Below, in pieces: positions 37,992 to 47,012 of a stretch of 64,000 bases of DNA. A model generated the notes under the pieces. The model saw only the letters and a program-made list of their open reading frames with translations, was not told the DNA's origin and did not search any database. Where the stretch lies: NCBI RefSeq assembly GCF_029433855.1, contig NZ_JAROAU010000003.1, positions 740,729-804,728 on the forward strand, in the 5' to 3' direction. This DNA is from Candidatus Kosakonia sp. 282A-S69 (GTDB taxonomy: Bacteria > Pseudomonadota > Gammaproteobacteria > Enterobacterales > Enterobacteriaceae). Numbering within the stretch: position 1 is the first letter of the stretch; every line of letters begins with the position of its first letter. Both the position numbers and the translations under genes were made by a program.

Positions 37992-38411
37992 ATGATGGCA
38001 AGACGACGTGAGCTTCAGAGCATCGCTTACGCGCTTAATTCGAGCTTTGTGAGCCGCAATAATGATTTTAACGGCGACTGGTCTCTGGGGGTTGCTTGAG
38101 CGCTTTGCGATCAGCGATGGAAGAGGTCTGTAGAGATTTCGTTTTCATTACCTCAGCCTGAGACCCGCGGTAAGCTGATGGAGTTTCTGCTGCGCCATTA
38201 CACGGACAGGCTGACAAAGTTATTGACCCAACAGCGCATCCCGCATGAGTGGGTAAGCAGTGTCAGCATCACCCTCGATTTCAGACCGCAGGTTGAAGAC
38301 GAGGCGTTAATTGAAGGCGCTGCCTTCGTCGAACCTTTCGCCTGCCGCTGCCAGATTACTGACGGTCGTGGTCGCCACTGTTGTATACCTGAGGCAGATT
38401 ATGCGATGTGA
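37992..38411 (+). pseudogene. Frameshifted gene of unknown function
   Basis: Three consecutive frames join into one protein of about 138 residues. Frame 1 (37992-38090) reads MMARRRELQSIAYALNSSFV and on to GDWSLG; at a run of five G (38087-38091) the continuation LLERFAISDGRG is one base off; near 38130 a base is missing and SVEISFSLPQPETRGKLMEF continues in the first frame to the stop at 38411. A +1/-1 pair could be true decay or sequencing error. I recognise no family beyond a general resemblance to small enterobacterial proteins of unknown role. The 3' end overlaps the convergent T6SS-island gene by 13 bp. Confidence 0.65.
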
Positions 38412-39466
38412 AAGGTCGACAGGATGATCTCCAGACAGCGTTTATTGGCTTCAAAGTGATAATCATGGTGATTTCGCTTTTTGCCGATGAGTTCTGCATA
38501 GCACCATGCTTTACCCAGACTAAAAATGTAGCACTGATAAAAGCCCTCGATCTTTTCTTCGAGACTTAATATATCACCCTGGCAAGTTGACATATTTTCA
38601 CCAAAAAGCGGATTAAAATCATTGGGTATGGAGCTGAGTGAGTCGGTGATGAGTGTGATACCCGCCTGAGGATCTTTAAAACGTTTGGTTGCTAAGTTGA
38701 ACACATCCTGCTCTGTAAATAGCGTATCTTTCGAATAAAAATAGAGATTGATCGCTCCATAATTAATGTCATCGAAAGTATGTTCAATGAGCAGGCGGTT
38801 TTTAGCTATCGGTTTTGCTTTCCATGAACCTGGGATTTTAAAACCACTACTGTTTTTATTACTAATACTGAATGTTTCCAGCAGTTCCGCCAGGCCTAAA
38901 TTACTGCGATGCAGGAGATCCCAGTTCGTGACGGTAAGATAAATGCTGTCAGCCAAAGCTGCATAATCTCGTGCGGCGCAAGCCGCCTTGATAAGGAAAT
39001 AATTACCGCCACCTTTCTTAGGGTTGTAATCTTTTTGTACGGTAAAACGTGAAATTACCTTATCACCGGAAGAGTGGACTTTTAGGGTTAAAACATCAGC
39101 AAATTCTCCGAAGCCGGAGGGATGTTTGATCAGCCGTTGCTGAAGCACTTTCTCGCCCATAAGCTCCAGTTTATTGAACAGCCAGTCTGCTGGATTTATT
39201 TCCCATTCTATATGCTCACAGGCTGCCCATACCTCCATATAAGGCTGCGTATCATTACTGAAATAACGCCCTAAATTGGTCATGCCTACCTCTTCGAGGT
39301 AGGTTGGGACGACCTCCGCTGGCTTGACACGTTTCGGTAAGAAAACCCAGTACTGAAGCATTTTTTCTTCAGATGAGGTGTACAAGCACTTCCAGTAATT
39401 GGCTTCAATTTCCGCGTTGCTGAGGGCAGGAGTCAATGGAAAAGCATAGTTATTATCGATGTCCAT
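38399..39466 (-). CDS. Unknown protein of the VgrG/PAAR island
   Basis: A 355-residue soluble protein without signal peptide or membrane helix, not recognised. It has two similar-sized halves, the first with AEVVPTYLEEVGMTNLGRYF and HIEWEINPADWLFNKLELMG, the second with SWKAKPIAKNRLLIEHTFDD. I start at the ATG at 39466, which follows GGAGCTTTT; a GTG at 39484 would overlap the upstream stop. Last gene of the vgrG-PAAR string, the usual place for an immunity or adaptor protein, but that is by position only. Lower GC than the core genes around. Confidence 0.65.
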   Translation of the reverse strand: MDIDNNYAFPLTPALSNAEIEANYWKCLYTSSEEKMLQYWVFLPKRVKPAEVVPTYLEEVGMTNLGRYFSNDTQPYMEVWAACEHIEWEINPADWLFNKLELMGEKVLQQRLIKHPSGFGEFADVLTLKVHSSGDKVISRFTVQKDYNPKKGGGNYFLIKAACAARDYAALADSIYLTVTNWDLLHRSNLGLAELLETFSISNKNSSGFKIPGSWKAKPIAKNRLLIEHTFDDINYGAINLYFYSKDTLFTEQDVFNLATKRFKDPQAGITLITDSLSSIPNDFNPLFGENMSTCQGDILSLEEKIEGFYQCYIFSLGKAWCYAELIGKKRNHHDYHFEANKRCLEIILSTFHIA

Positions 39467-39480
39467 AAAAGCTCCGTTAA

Positions 39481-39927
39481 TCACGCCGCGTCAGCGAGCC
39501 AGATGCCATAGAAGGCCAACGCCGCACCAATCGATAACAAACATTTAGCCCCAATCAGTACCTTAGGTCCCCAACGCGTAAAAATTGATGCTACTTTTAA
39601 AAAGTTTTCCTGGGTATTATGGCGCTTGTGAAGATGGAGGATCGTTGTAAATATGGCATATAGCATTACGACGATAAACTTACAGAACAAAATTGCCATA
39701 ACGGACTGGGGAATAACAACCGCTATCCAGCGCATCCTATAGTAACCAAGTTCAGGGAAAAATTTGACCATGAACACTAATAACAGCGTCCAAACGAAAG
39801 CTCCCACCGTGACCAGAAGAAACTTTACTAAAAAAGCCAACCATTCCTTTTTGTTAAACTGATCCTTCCCATTCCAGATATATAATAATGTTGTTATTAG
39901 AAAAATCGTAAAAAATACAAATCTCAT
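39481..39927 (-). CDS. Small inner-membrane protein, possible immunity protein
   Basis: A 148-residue polytopic protein with four hydrophobic segments (about 2-18, 31-55, 68-95, 120-143) and a Lys/Arg-rich link (HLHKRHNTQEN). It directly follows the PAAR gene by 23 bp, with AAGG upstream. Position and topology would fit an immunity protein against a membrane-acting toxin. No family recognised. Confidence 0.65.
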   Translation of the reverse strand: MRFVFFTIFLITTLLYIWNGKDQFNKKEWLAFLVKFLLVTVGAFVWTLLLVFMVKFFPELGYYRMRWIAVVIPQSVMAILFCKFIVVMLYAIFTTILHLHKRHNTQENFLKVASIFTRWGPKVLIGAKCLLSIGAALAFYGIWLADAA

Positions 39928-39950
39928 AGCGTTACCTTAACTGAGTCTCC

Positions 39951-41015
39951 CTACCCACCAATGAGCACGGTAGCACACCCGGAGAGTATTGTCCCATCCC
40001 CGCTGTCGGCAGGTTTCTCTTCGAAATCTGCGAGCAACTCAAACATATAATCATAAAACTTCAAAAGAGGTTTGAAAGCAATTCTAACCTCAACGTCGCC
40101 ACGAAATCCAAGTAAGATTGCGAACCGGCCAGTTGCTCTGCCATTGATTGAATAATCATCTGTACCTATCCAGAATCCGCCACCAGTACCAATCGCTGCC
40201 GAACCGGCAACGCCTGCAACTTTGGCTTCAGCAACTAAAAAACCGAGAACATCGAGATTACCTACCGCTTCAGCTTTAAAAACATTAGCTTCAGCGCCAA
40301 AATCAACGTTAAAACCATAGCGATCTTTATTGCCGCCGTAGAACTCAAGAACCGCTTTAGCTTCTGCTGAGCCAACATTGACATCACCGCTGACATTGCC
40401 ATAAAGCAACCCCTTCTCCCCAGCCCTACCGGTTGCGCCATATTGAATCCCTGTCGCTGTGGCACCGCTGTTTAGCCCATAAATATTATCTCCCCCGCCA
40501 TATATTGAACCCGTGGCATTGACGGCTGAAACTTTGTTGCGTACTTCACCCCGAAAAAGATCCTCACTTTTCAGGTTACCCATGGTGAGATCTTCAACTG
40601 CAAATCCCGTGGAAAGGGTATCCAGATCGCCGTTTTCATTTTTATCTTCCAGATTGGCATACGCTCCCAGGATACGCGCATCATAGAATTCATCGTGTAT
40701 CAGCCCATTCTCACCGGCTTTTTTTGCGAGCGTTCCGCCCCAGTATTGGGTTGGAGCAGCTTTATTTGCAGGTGGTACCGGTGTACTGCTGGTGTTGCAC
40801 TGGGTTTGATCCCCCATACGTGCAAGCGGCAAATTATTGACAAAAACCGTACCGGAGCCGCCAACGATGGCACCCTTCCCATGCTGTGAGCATGACAATG
40901 CGTCTCCTTTTCTCGCCGCAGGAAAACCACCAATAATGACATCAGGGCTTCCGGTCTGAATTGTTCCTGAATGAGCGCTGGTATCAATTTGTGCGCGGGC
41001 AGCTGGCTGTCCCAT
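39951..41015 (-). CDS. PAAR-domain T6SS tip protein with an unrecognised C-terminal region
   Basis: A 354-residue protein. Residues about 12-85 are a PAAR domain (GTIQTGSPDVIIGGFPAARK, GSGTVFVNNLPLARMGDQ) that caps the VgrG spike. Residues about 100-335 are Gly/Ala-rich with alternating strands (GDVNVGSAEAKAVLEFYGGN, RATGRFAILLGFRGDVEVRI) and resemble no toxin I know. The last residues GTILSGCATVLIGG repeat the first PAAR hairpin (GTIQTGSPDVIIGG) and then stop. The C-terminal region is the obvious candidate for effector or carrier activity. AAGG lies eight bases before the ATG; 21 bp after vgrG. Confidence 0.85.
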   Translation of the reverse strand: MGQPAARAQIDTSAHSGTIQTGSPDVIIGGFPAARKGDALSCSQHGKGAIVGGSGTVFVNNLPLARMGDQTQCNTSSTPVPPANKAAPTQYWGGTLAKKAGENGLIHDEFYDARILGAYANLEDKNENGDLDTLSTGFAVEDLTMGNLKSEDLFRGEVRNKVSAVNATGSIYGGGDNIYGLNSGATATGIQYGATGRAGEKGLLYGNVSGDVNVGSAEAKAVLEFYGGNKDRYGFNVDFGAEANVFKAEAVGNLDVLGFLVAEAKVAGVAGSAAIGTGGGFWIGTDDYSINGRATGRFAILLGFRGDVEVRIAFKPLLKFYDYMFELLADFEEKPADSGDGTILSGCATVLIGG

Positions 41016-41036
41016 AGTGATGACCTTTTCTGAACG

Positions 41037-43010
41037 TTAACTGTTAACCTTGACCATGGCGCCCTTAATATCGGTCAAATTTGTTCCATTAATTGCAATC
41101 GTATCAGTGGCTTTGACCTCAGCATTCGTTCCGCCCCCGAGCCTGGTCATCTCCACGCCTTTAAATGAGGCTTCAGTAACGCTCTCCGCTTTCAGCGTGC
41201 CTTCAGAAACAATAATGTCGATAGTTGATGGTGTTATATGAATGTAATTATCATTCACCTTTAACTTAATTGAAGATGCTGCTTCAAGCAGTGCATTCCC
41301 CTCTTTATCCATCGTTAAGATCGTCTTATTTTCACCGACATTGAGTGTGTATTGGGTGCCGACATTATTGTTATCGTTATTGCCAACGCTGGAACTGTGA
41401 TCGCGTTTGATGGTCACATGTTCATCGCGACCTATGGATTTTTTTCTGTCTACGCCAACATCATGTGTTTCACAGTTTTCAATATCTGTATCCATATTCC
41501 TTTCAGCGTGCACCCAGATCTGCTCTGCACCCGCCTTATCTTCAAAGCGGAAAACGTTGGCATTATCGCGGTGACCATCCTTACTGCGGCTGTAAAAACC
41601 CATCTGTGTCGCGGCTGCAGGTAATGTCCATGGAGGCATGCTGGCCTCGTTATAAACGCGCCCTGTAATTATCGGGCGATCGGGGTCGCCGTTGATAAAA
41701 TCAATTACTACTTCGTCGCCAATACGCGGGATTTGGACGCTTCCGTAACCTTGACCGGCCCAGGCGCTGGAAACACGGATCCAGCATGAGCTTGAATCAT
41801 CGCCTTTCGCTAATCTGTCCCAGTGAAATTTGACCTTCACGCGACCATATTTATCAGTCCAGATAGATTGCCCTTTGGGGCCAACGACCCGCGCGGTTTG
41901 TGGGCCAAAGGTACGGGGCCAGGGCGTTACTGGCGCTGGACGGAAAGTCACTGTTGCGGGAATAACGGAAAAATCAATTTGGTGAATGGTATTGCCATTT
42001 TCACCGCTGGCGTAGCGGTTCTCTTCGAAGTGGTAGTGCACGGCGGTAGTGAGATACGCGCCGTTGTCGGTAAAAAAGGGAGCATTGACCAGCGAAAAAG
42101 TGTGACCGGGTGCGATACCGATTGCGGTAGCAGTGCCCTGAATTTTTTGATGTTCTACCTGCCAGCGCTCTTGTCGAATGCGTGCATAAAATTCCCCATG
42201 TTGATGATCGACAAAACGTCCGGGCCAATCATAAACATCTATCTCACCGGGGGAGGGGGATTTGGGATTCTGTCGTGCCTGAAACAGCCATGCATGCGGT
42301 TTACGAAAGTCATAATCATCAAGGCTATAAATACCGGGAGTGACATTATCTTCAAGTGCCCACTGGCCGACACCTTCCTCATTGGTTACACCGCCTGAGG
42401 ATGTTTGGTGATAAGCAATAACTTCATAACCAGGAAAAGAGTGATGCTGCTCATTGGCATCGGTTAGCACCATAATATGTCGATCGGCTTCGTGTCTGAA
42501 ATAGTATGCGATCCCTTCTAATTCCATTAGCCGACTGATGAAATCAAAACTCCTCTCCTGATACTGTACGCAGTAATCCCATACCCGATAGCTATAAGTT
42601 AATCGATCTTCAACATTGACCTGGTATTCACTCAATAGCGTTTTAACAATCTGCGCTGCTGTCTGCCCCTGAAAAATACGTAAGTTGCGGTCACGTTTCA
42701 TTGGCCATACATCTGGCTCCACCGTCAAGTGATATACGGCATAGCGTATTCCGGTTAACTCTACGGCACTCACAGCGACGCGAGTAATTTTGCCGTTAAG
42801 ATAACGTTCAGTCGTCAGAGATTGCGTCGGTATAGCAACGGTAACCGGTTTACCCAGCAATGCGCTGCGTTCAAGACGCGCCTCGTCTCCCAGTAGGGTC
42901 AAATTTAAACTGAAGGCTTCAGACATTGCTTCGCTTCCGGTGAGTTTCCAGAAGCGAAGCCCTTCGACGGGCAGATGTACAGTAATTCGATTAAACATTG
43001 ATAAATCCAT
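41037..43010 (-). CDS. vgrG: Type VI secretion spike protein VgrG (TssI)
   Basis: A 657-residue VgrG: gp27-like region (about 1-370, with YCVQYQERSFDFISRLMELE and the Phage_GPD fold), gp5-like OB domain (about 385-480, RVSSAWAGQGYGSVQIPRIG, FINGDPDRPIITGRVYN), then a beta-helical spike (about 500-657) ending GTNLTDIKGAMVKVNS. No extra C-terminal toxin domain. Forms the trimeric tip carrying the PAAR protein encoded 21 bp downstream. No tssA-M, hcp or clpV genes occur in the window, so this is an orphan island that depends on a T6SS elsewhere. Start at 43010; a second Met four codons in is possible. Confidence 0.95.
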   Translation of the reverse strand: MDLSMFNRITVHLPVEGLRFWKLTGSEAMSEAFSLNLTLLGDEARLERSALLGKPVTVAIPTQSLTTERYLNGKITRVAVSAVELTGIRYAVYHLTVEPDVWPMKRDRNLRIFQGQTAAQIVKTLLSEYQVNVEDRLTYSYRVWDYCVQYQERSFDFISRLMELEGIAYYFRHEADRHIMVLTDANEQHHSFPGYEVIAYHQTSSGGVTNEEGVGQWALEDNVTPGIYSLDDYDFRKPHAWLFQARQNPKSPSPGEIDVYDWPGRFVDHQHGEFYARIRQERWQVEHQKIQGTATAIGIAPGHTFSLVNAPFFTDNGAYLTTAVHYHFEENRYASGENGNTIHQIDFSVIPATVTFRPAPVTPWPRTFGPQTARVVGPKGQSIWTDKYGRVKVKFHWDRLAKGDDSSSCWIRVSSAWAGQGYGSVQIPRIGDEVVIDFINGDPDRPIITGRVYNEASMPPWTLPAAATQMGFYSRSKDGHRDNANVFRFEDKAGAEQIWVHAERNMDTDIENCETHDVGVDRKKSIGRDEHVTIKRDHSSSVGNNDNNNVGTQYTLNVGENKTILTMDKEGNALLEAASSIKLKVNDNYIHITPSTIDIIVSEGTLKAESVTEASFKGVEMTRLGGGTNAEVKATDTIAINGTNLTDIKGAMVKVNS

Positions 43011-43459
43011 TTAACTAACTCTCGTCAGAGCCTAAACCAGAGCGATGATTATAGAGTGATCTTTAGCCAATGCATCTGGCGAATATCATAAAACAGCGTT
43101 TAGAAAATTTTTTCCAGCAGAGGTTATCGCCTATTCTTGTTATTAGTAGATTGCTTAAGCCGACGCCGAACTCTGCATTTTATATATCCATTTTGCAAAG
43201 TACTAAATATTATTCTGCGGACTTACTGCAAATTTCACTAAAGCATGCAATACAGAAAACGCTGCTTTCTGTATGACAATAAACCAACGAGTCGTACTTA
43301 AAGCAAACTCAGTAGTGTAATTCCAACGTTTAAACATGCCGGATATTGGAACGCCGCGGTAATATACCCAATTCAATAACTTCCTACCTACAATGGCAAC
43401 CTGCAAAAAGTAGCGGTTGATAATCTGTACAGACAGTGTGGTCCGAAGAGATACGCTAC
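43011..43459. other. 450-bp AT-rich region with no recognised gene
   Basis: Low-GC DNA upstream of vgrG. It must carry the vgrG promoter, but I see no clear -35/-10 pair. Two short frames (43070-43276 plus, 43203-43406 minus) lack ribosome sites and family features. Confidence 0.5.
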
Positions 43460-43903
43460 TTATTGCTTAATCAGCCGCAGCCCTCTGCTCACCAGTTTTT
43501 GGAACTCCACACACTCGCTATGCTCCGGCGCGGTGCAGCGGGCGGCATGTTTTAGCCCCTCGCTGAATAACTGCAGTTTGCAAATTGTCTCGTCAATCTC
43601 CTGCGCACGCTGCTGAAGTTGCTGGCGGTCAATGGCAATCTTGCCCTGCGGGTTGAACATTGCCGCCATCGCATCCAGCGAGAAGCCTGCCGCCTGGCCG
43701 AGCGCGATCAGCTGCAATTTACTCAGCACGCTATGCGGATACTGCCTTCGCAGCCCGTTGCGGCCAATCGGTTTGATTAAGCCCTTCTTTTCATAAAACC
43801 GCAGCGCGGAGGGTTTTATGCCGGAAAGCGCCGCCACTTCTCCGATATCGAGTTCTTTCACCGTTGACTTAAACCTCACTTCACGTTGCACACTCGCCGA
43901 CAC
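43460..43903 (-). CDS. MerR-family regulator
   Basis: A 147-residue MerR protein: HTH about 16-85 (DIGEVAALSGIKPSALRFYE, KKGLIKPIGRNGLRRQY), then a dimerisation helix and a C-terminal tail with two Cys (RCTAPEHSECVEF), suggesting metal or redox sensing. The start is uncertain: GTG at 43903, or GTG at 43891 which has AAGG nine bases upstream. Divergent from the DUF2938 gene 30 bp away, its likely target. Confidence 0.85.
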   Translation of the reverse strand: MSASVQREVRFKSTVKELDIGEVAALSGIKPSALRFYEKKGLIKPIGRNGLRRQYPHSVLSKLQLIALGQAAGFSLDAMAAMFNPQGKIAIDRQQLQQRAQEIDETICKLQLFSEGLKHAARCTAPEHSECVEFQKLVSRGLRLIKQ

Positions 43904-43933
43904 CTTAGCATCTCTTTATCAGGGGAAGGAAAA

Positions 43934-44419
43934 TTGGCTAACGATATTGTGCTTCACACCCTCGTCACCGGCATTGGCGCAACGCTGCTGATGGATGGCT
44001 GGTCGGCGTGTCAGAAAAAGCTGCTTCGCGTGCCGCCGCTCAACTATGGGCTGGTGGGGCGCTGGCTGTGGTGGCTCGCGCGGGGAAAGGTACGGCATCA
44101 CACCATCCTCTCAACGCCGCGTGTCAGGGGGGAGAATCTTACCGGCCAGGCGTTCCATTACCTCACCGGCATCCTGTTTGCGGGCATACCTTTATTGTTA
44201 CAGGGTCCGGCATGGCTGCACGAACCGCTTCTGCTGACGGGCCTGCTGACAGGCTTACTTACGCTGCCCGCGCCCTGGCTGGTTATGCAGCCGGCGTTGG
44301 GTTTTGGTATCGCGGCCTCCCGCACGCCCAATCCCTGGCGGGCGCGGGGAGTAAGCCTGCTGACGCATCTGGCCTATGGCCTCGGGCTGTATGGCGCGGC
44401 GCTGCTTTATACCTGTTAA
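43934..44419 (+). CDS. DUF2938 membrane protein
   Basis: A 161-residue inner-membrane protein with four to five hydrophobic helices and the family-like NYGLVGRWLWWLARGKVRHH and AFHYLTGILFAG. Function unknown. I choose a TTG start at 43934 because AAGGA lies four bases upstream and the longer frame would overlap the divergent MerR start. Probably controlled by that regulator. Confidence 0.75.
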   Translation: MANDIVLHTLVTGIGATLLMDGWSACQKKLLRVPPLNYGLVGRWLWWLARGKVRHHTILSTPRVRGENLTGQAFHYLTGILFAGIPLLLQGPAWLHEPLLLTGLLTGLLTLPAPWLVMQPALGFGIAASRTPNPWRARGVSLLTHLAYGLGLYGAALLYTC

Positions 44420-44437
44420 TTCCGCTTGCGTGACGTC

Positions 44438-45793
44438 TCAGGCAGGCAAACGCAGGACGAAGATATTCATCCCCTGCGCGTGGCGATAATAAGCGCTGCC
44501 GCCGTGTAACGCGGCGATGGCGCTTACTAACGATAACCCCAGCCCGCTGCCGGCGGTGTGGCGGACGTTATCTCCCCGCCAGAAGCGCTCGAAGGCTTTC
44601 TCCGGTTCGCTAAGCGATTCCCCGGCATTCGCCACTTCAATTTCAACCGCGTTACCGCGATGAGACGTGCTGACGGTAATCGTGCCTTTTCCCGGCGCAT
44701 AACGAATGGCGTTGGTCAGCAGGTTGGTTATCGCCCGCTGAAACAGCATTTTATCGGCGGTGAGGCTGCCCTGCGCATTCAGCGCGATCGCCATTTCACG
44801 CTCTTCCGCCAGCGGCTCCAGGAAATCGCTCACCATCTCCAGCGCTTCACTGAGCGAGAACGTTTCCTGATTGAGCCTGATATTGTGATGTGTGGCGCGC
44901 GCAAGAAAGAGAATGTTTTCCGTCAGCCGCGACAGGGCTTCCAGCTCCTCAATATTCCCTTCGAGCAGCGCCTGGTACTCTGCAACGGAACGCTGATGAC
45001 CCAGCGCTACCTGATTCTGGCCTAACAAGACATTGATAGGCGTGCGGATCTCATGGGCCAGATCGTCGGCAAACTGGGTGAGGCGGATAAAGTCCGTCGA
45101 CAGGCTCTGGCGCATGGCATTCAGCGCGTTGCCAAGGGGGAGCAGCTCCTGCGGTATCGCCTGCAGCGGCACCGGCTGGTTTAAGCGATCACTGGCGGTC
45201 TCGGCCACAATCTGGCTTAAGCGGCCGATAGCCCGCAACCCGCGGCGAATCAGCAGCGGGCTGAGCGCGGCGCAGAGAAGAATAGCCGCCAGTGACACCA
45301 GAATACTTTGCTGGCGGTAACGCTCGAGCATCATTGCCCGCTCGCGCGCCACGCGGGCAAGCGTGACGGTAACCGGCCCGTGCGGCGAACTGGCCTGCAG
45401 GCTGAGCGCCGAGGCCTCCATATTGTCCGCGCTGCGCCAGCGGTGCAGCTGCTGCGCGTTGGGTGGCGTATTAACCGATGTGGGTGCAATATCCGGCAGC
45501 GCGACGCCGGTATGGTTAATGGTGACGTTTTGCGCCTGCGGCGGGCGGATGCTGAGAATATCCTGGCGAATATCGACCATGCGGTTGAAGTAGAGCGGCA
45601 GCGCGTCAGGCTGGGCGCCATCCTCCAGCAGCTGGCGCAGTTGCGCCGCGCGGTTGATTAGCGTTTGATCGTCGCGCCACACCAGCTCGCTGCGCAGGGC
45701 GTTATAGAGGATCAGGCTGATGCCGCCGCAGGCCATCGCCATAATCAGCGTAAAGATCACCGTCAGCCTCAGCGTCAGGGAGGGGCTAGACAT
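44438..45793 (-). CDS. hprS: Sensor histidine kinase HprS (YedV)
   Basis: A 451-residue inner-membrane kinase. TM1 about 8-30 and TM2 about 160-182 flank a periplasmic sensor; then HAMP, H-box DDLAHEIRTPINVLLGQ, N-box NLLTNAIRYAPGKG and G-box AGSGLGLSLVSA. In E. coli HprS senses hydrogen peroxide and hypochlorous acid and cross-talks with CusSR. Start at the ATG at 45793: AGGAG is seven bases upstream, and the start overlaps the hprR stop by 8 bp. Identification rests on the neighbouring hprR and hiuH as well as sequence. Confidence 0.85.
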   Translation of the reverse strand: MSSPSLTLRLTVIFTLIMAMACGGISLILYNALRSELVWRDDQTLINRAAQLRQLLEDGAQPDALPLYFNRMVDIRQDILSIRPPQAQNVTINHTGVALPDIAPTSVNTPPNAQQLHRWRSADNMEASALSLQASSPHGPVTVTLARVARERAMMLERYRQQSILVSLAAILLCAALSPLLIRRGLRAIGRLSQIVAETASDRLNQPVPLQAIPQELLPLGNALNAMRQSLSTDFIRLTQFADDLAHEIRTPINVLLGQNQVALGHQRSVAEYQALLEGNIEELEALSRLTENILFLARATHHNIRLNQETFSLSEALEMVSDFLEPLAEEREMAIALNAQGSLTADKMLFQRAITNLLTNAIRYAPGKGTITVSTSHRGNAVEIEVANAGESLSEPEKAFERFWRGDNVRHTAGSGLGLSLVSAIAALHGGSAYYRHAQGMNIFVLRLPA

Positions 45794-46466
45794 CGCCTGG
45801 CTCCTGCACACTGAGGCAATACCCCATGCCCCGAACGGTGGTGATCAGCTTCTGCGTAAACGGATCGTCAACTTTGCGGCGCAGACGGCGAATGGCGACA
45901 TCGACGATATTGGTTTCGCTGTCGAAATTGACGCCCCAAATCTCGCTCGCCAGCAGCGTGCGCGGCAGGATCTCGCCGTGACGGCTGGCAAGCAGCCACA
46001 GCAACATAAACTCTTTGCGCGTCAGGGCGATGGGAATGCCGTCACGCGTCACCTGCAAACGCGCCGAATCCATCACCAGATCGGCGACGCGCAGCGTGGT
46101 GCTGTGCGGCTGGTGCTGACGTAGCTGATTTTTGACGCGCGCCAGCAGCTCCGCAAAGGAGAAGGGTTTGACCAGGTAATCGTTCGCCCCCAGCTCCAGC
46201 CCTTTAACCCGATCCTCAACCGAATCGCGGGCGGTAAGGCAGATCACCGGCACCGGGCTTGCGGTGCGCAGGGTTTTCAGCACCTGCCAGCCATCCATGC
46301 CAGGCAGCATAATATCAAGGATCACCAGGCTATACGGGTGCGCCAGCGCCAGGTGCAGGCCATCGCGCCCGTCCGCTGCGTAATCGACGATATAGCCCGC
46401 CTCTTCAAGCCCTTTGCGCACCCAGGCGCTGGCTTTCTGGTTATCTTCAATCAGTAATAGTTTCAT
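45786..46466 (-). CDS. hprR: Response regulator HprR (YedW), OmpR family
   Basis: A 226-residue regulator (E. coli 223): receiver domain with EDN acidic pair, phospho-Asp in LVILDIMLPGMDGW and Lys in YLVKPFSFAELLARV; winged-helix domain with ETNIVDVAIRRLRRKVDDPF. I start at MKLLLIEDN (46466); the 27 extra residues of the longer frame cross the divergent control region. It is divergent from hiuH and probably acts at the palindrome 46515-46534. Confidence 0.88.
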   Translation of the reverse strand: MKLLLIEDNQKASAWVRKGLEEAGYIVDYAADGRDGLHLALAHPYSLVILDIMLPGMDGWQVLKTLRTASPVPVICLTARDSVEDRVKGLELGANDYLVKPFSFAELLARVKNQLRQHQPHSTTLRVADLVMDSARLQVTRDGIPIALTRKEFMLLWLLASRHGEILPRTLLASEIWGVNFDSETNIVDVAIRRLRRKVDDPFTQKLITTVRGMGYCLSVQEPGDV

Positions 46467-46514
46467 CGGCGCAGTGTGCCACGAAATGTTGAGCCGCCCC
46501 AGCCTTTCAGCGCC

Positions 46515-46534
46515 AGATGACAATATGGTCATCT
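46515..46534. promoter_or_regulatory. Palindrome between hprR and hiuH, candidate HprR box
   Basis: AGATGAC-AATATG-GTCATCT, perfect 7-bp arms midway in the divergent gap. E. coli HprR boxes are CATTACAAAATTGTAATG-type, so the sequence differs while the symmetric, 6-base-spaced layout is similar. Confidence 0.5.
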
Positions 46535-46601
46535 TTCTGACAGGCAATTATGGACAGCGTGTAGGTATAAAAAACGGGTCATCAACACAGGAGAATCCAA
46601 C

Positions 46602-47012
46602 ATGAAAAAGTCTATTGCTGCGTTAACCCTGGCTGCACTGCTTGCTGCGCCCGCGCTTACCTTCGCGGCAGATAAAAACCCGCTGAGTGTCCATGTGCTG
46701 AATCAGCAAACCGGGCTGCCGGCCGCCAATGTTGCGGTGACGCTTGAGCAGAAGCAGGGAGATAACTGGACGGTGCTTAACACTGCCAACACGAATCAGG
46801 ACGGGCGTATCAATGCGCTGTGGCCGGAAAAGCCGTTTGCTGCGGGTGACTATCGGGTGATTTTCAAAACCGGTAAATACTTTGCCGACCAGAAACAGCA
46901 GAGCTTCTTCCCGGAGATTCCTGTCGAATTTCATATCGATAATACGCAGTCGACCTATCACGTTCCGCTGCTGCTGAGCCAGTATGGCTACTCCACCTAC
47001 CGCGGGAGCTAA
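46602..47012 (+). CDS. hiuH: 5-hydroxyisourate hydrolase HiuH (transthyretin-like, periplasmic)
   Basis: A 136-residue protein with a signal peptide ([21 protein letters not shown] then A) and a transthyretin-like fold: [35 protein letters not shown] and the C-terminal YRGS that forms the active site. It hydrolyses 5-hydroxyisourate in the urate pathway. Strongly matches E. coli YedX, and the hprRS-hiuH arrangement is the same. AGGAG precedes the ATG. Confidence 0.95.
   Translation: MKKSIAALTLAALLAAPALTFAADKNPLSVHVLNQQTGLPAANVAVTLEQKQGDNWTVLNTANTNQDGRINALWPEKPFAAGDYRVIFKTGKYFADQKQQSFFPEIPVEFHIDNTQSTYHVPLLLSQYGYSTYRGS

Noticed and set aside
43070-43406. Two short frames in the gap upstream of vgrG
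   Set aside because: No ribosome sites, overlapping on opposite strands, no recognisable domains.
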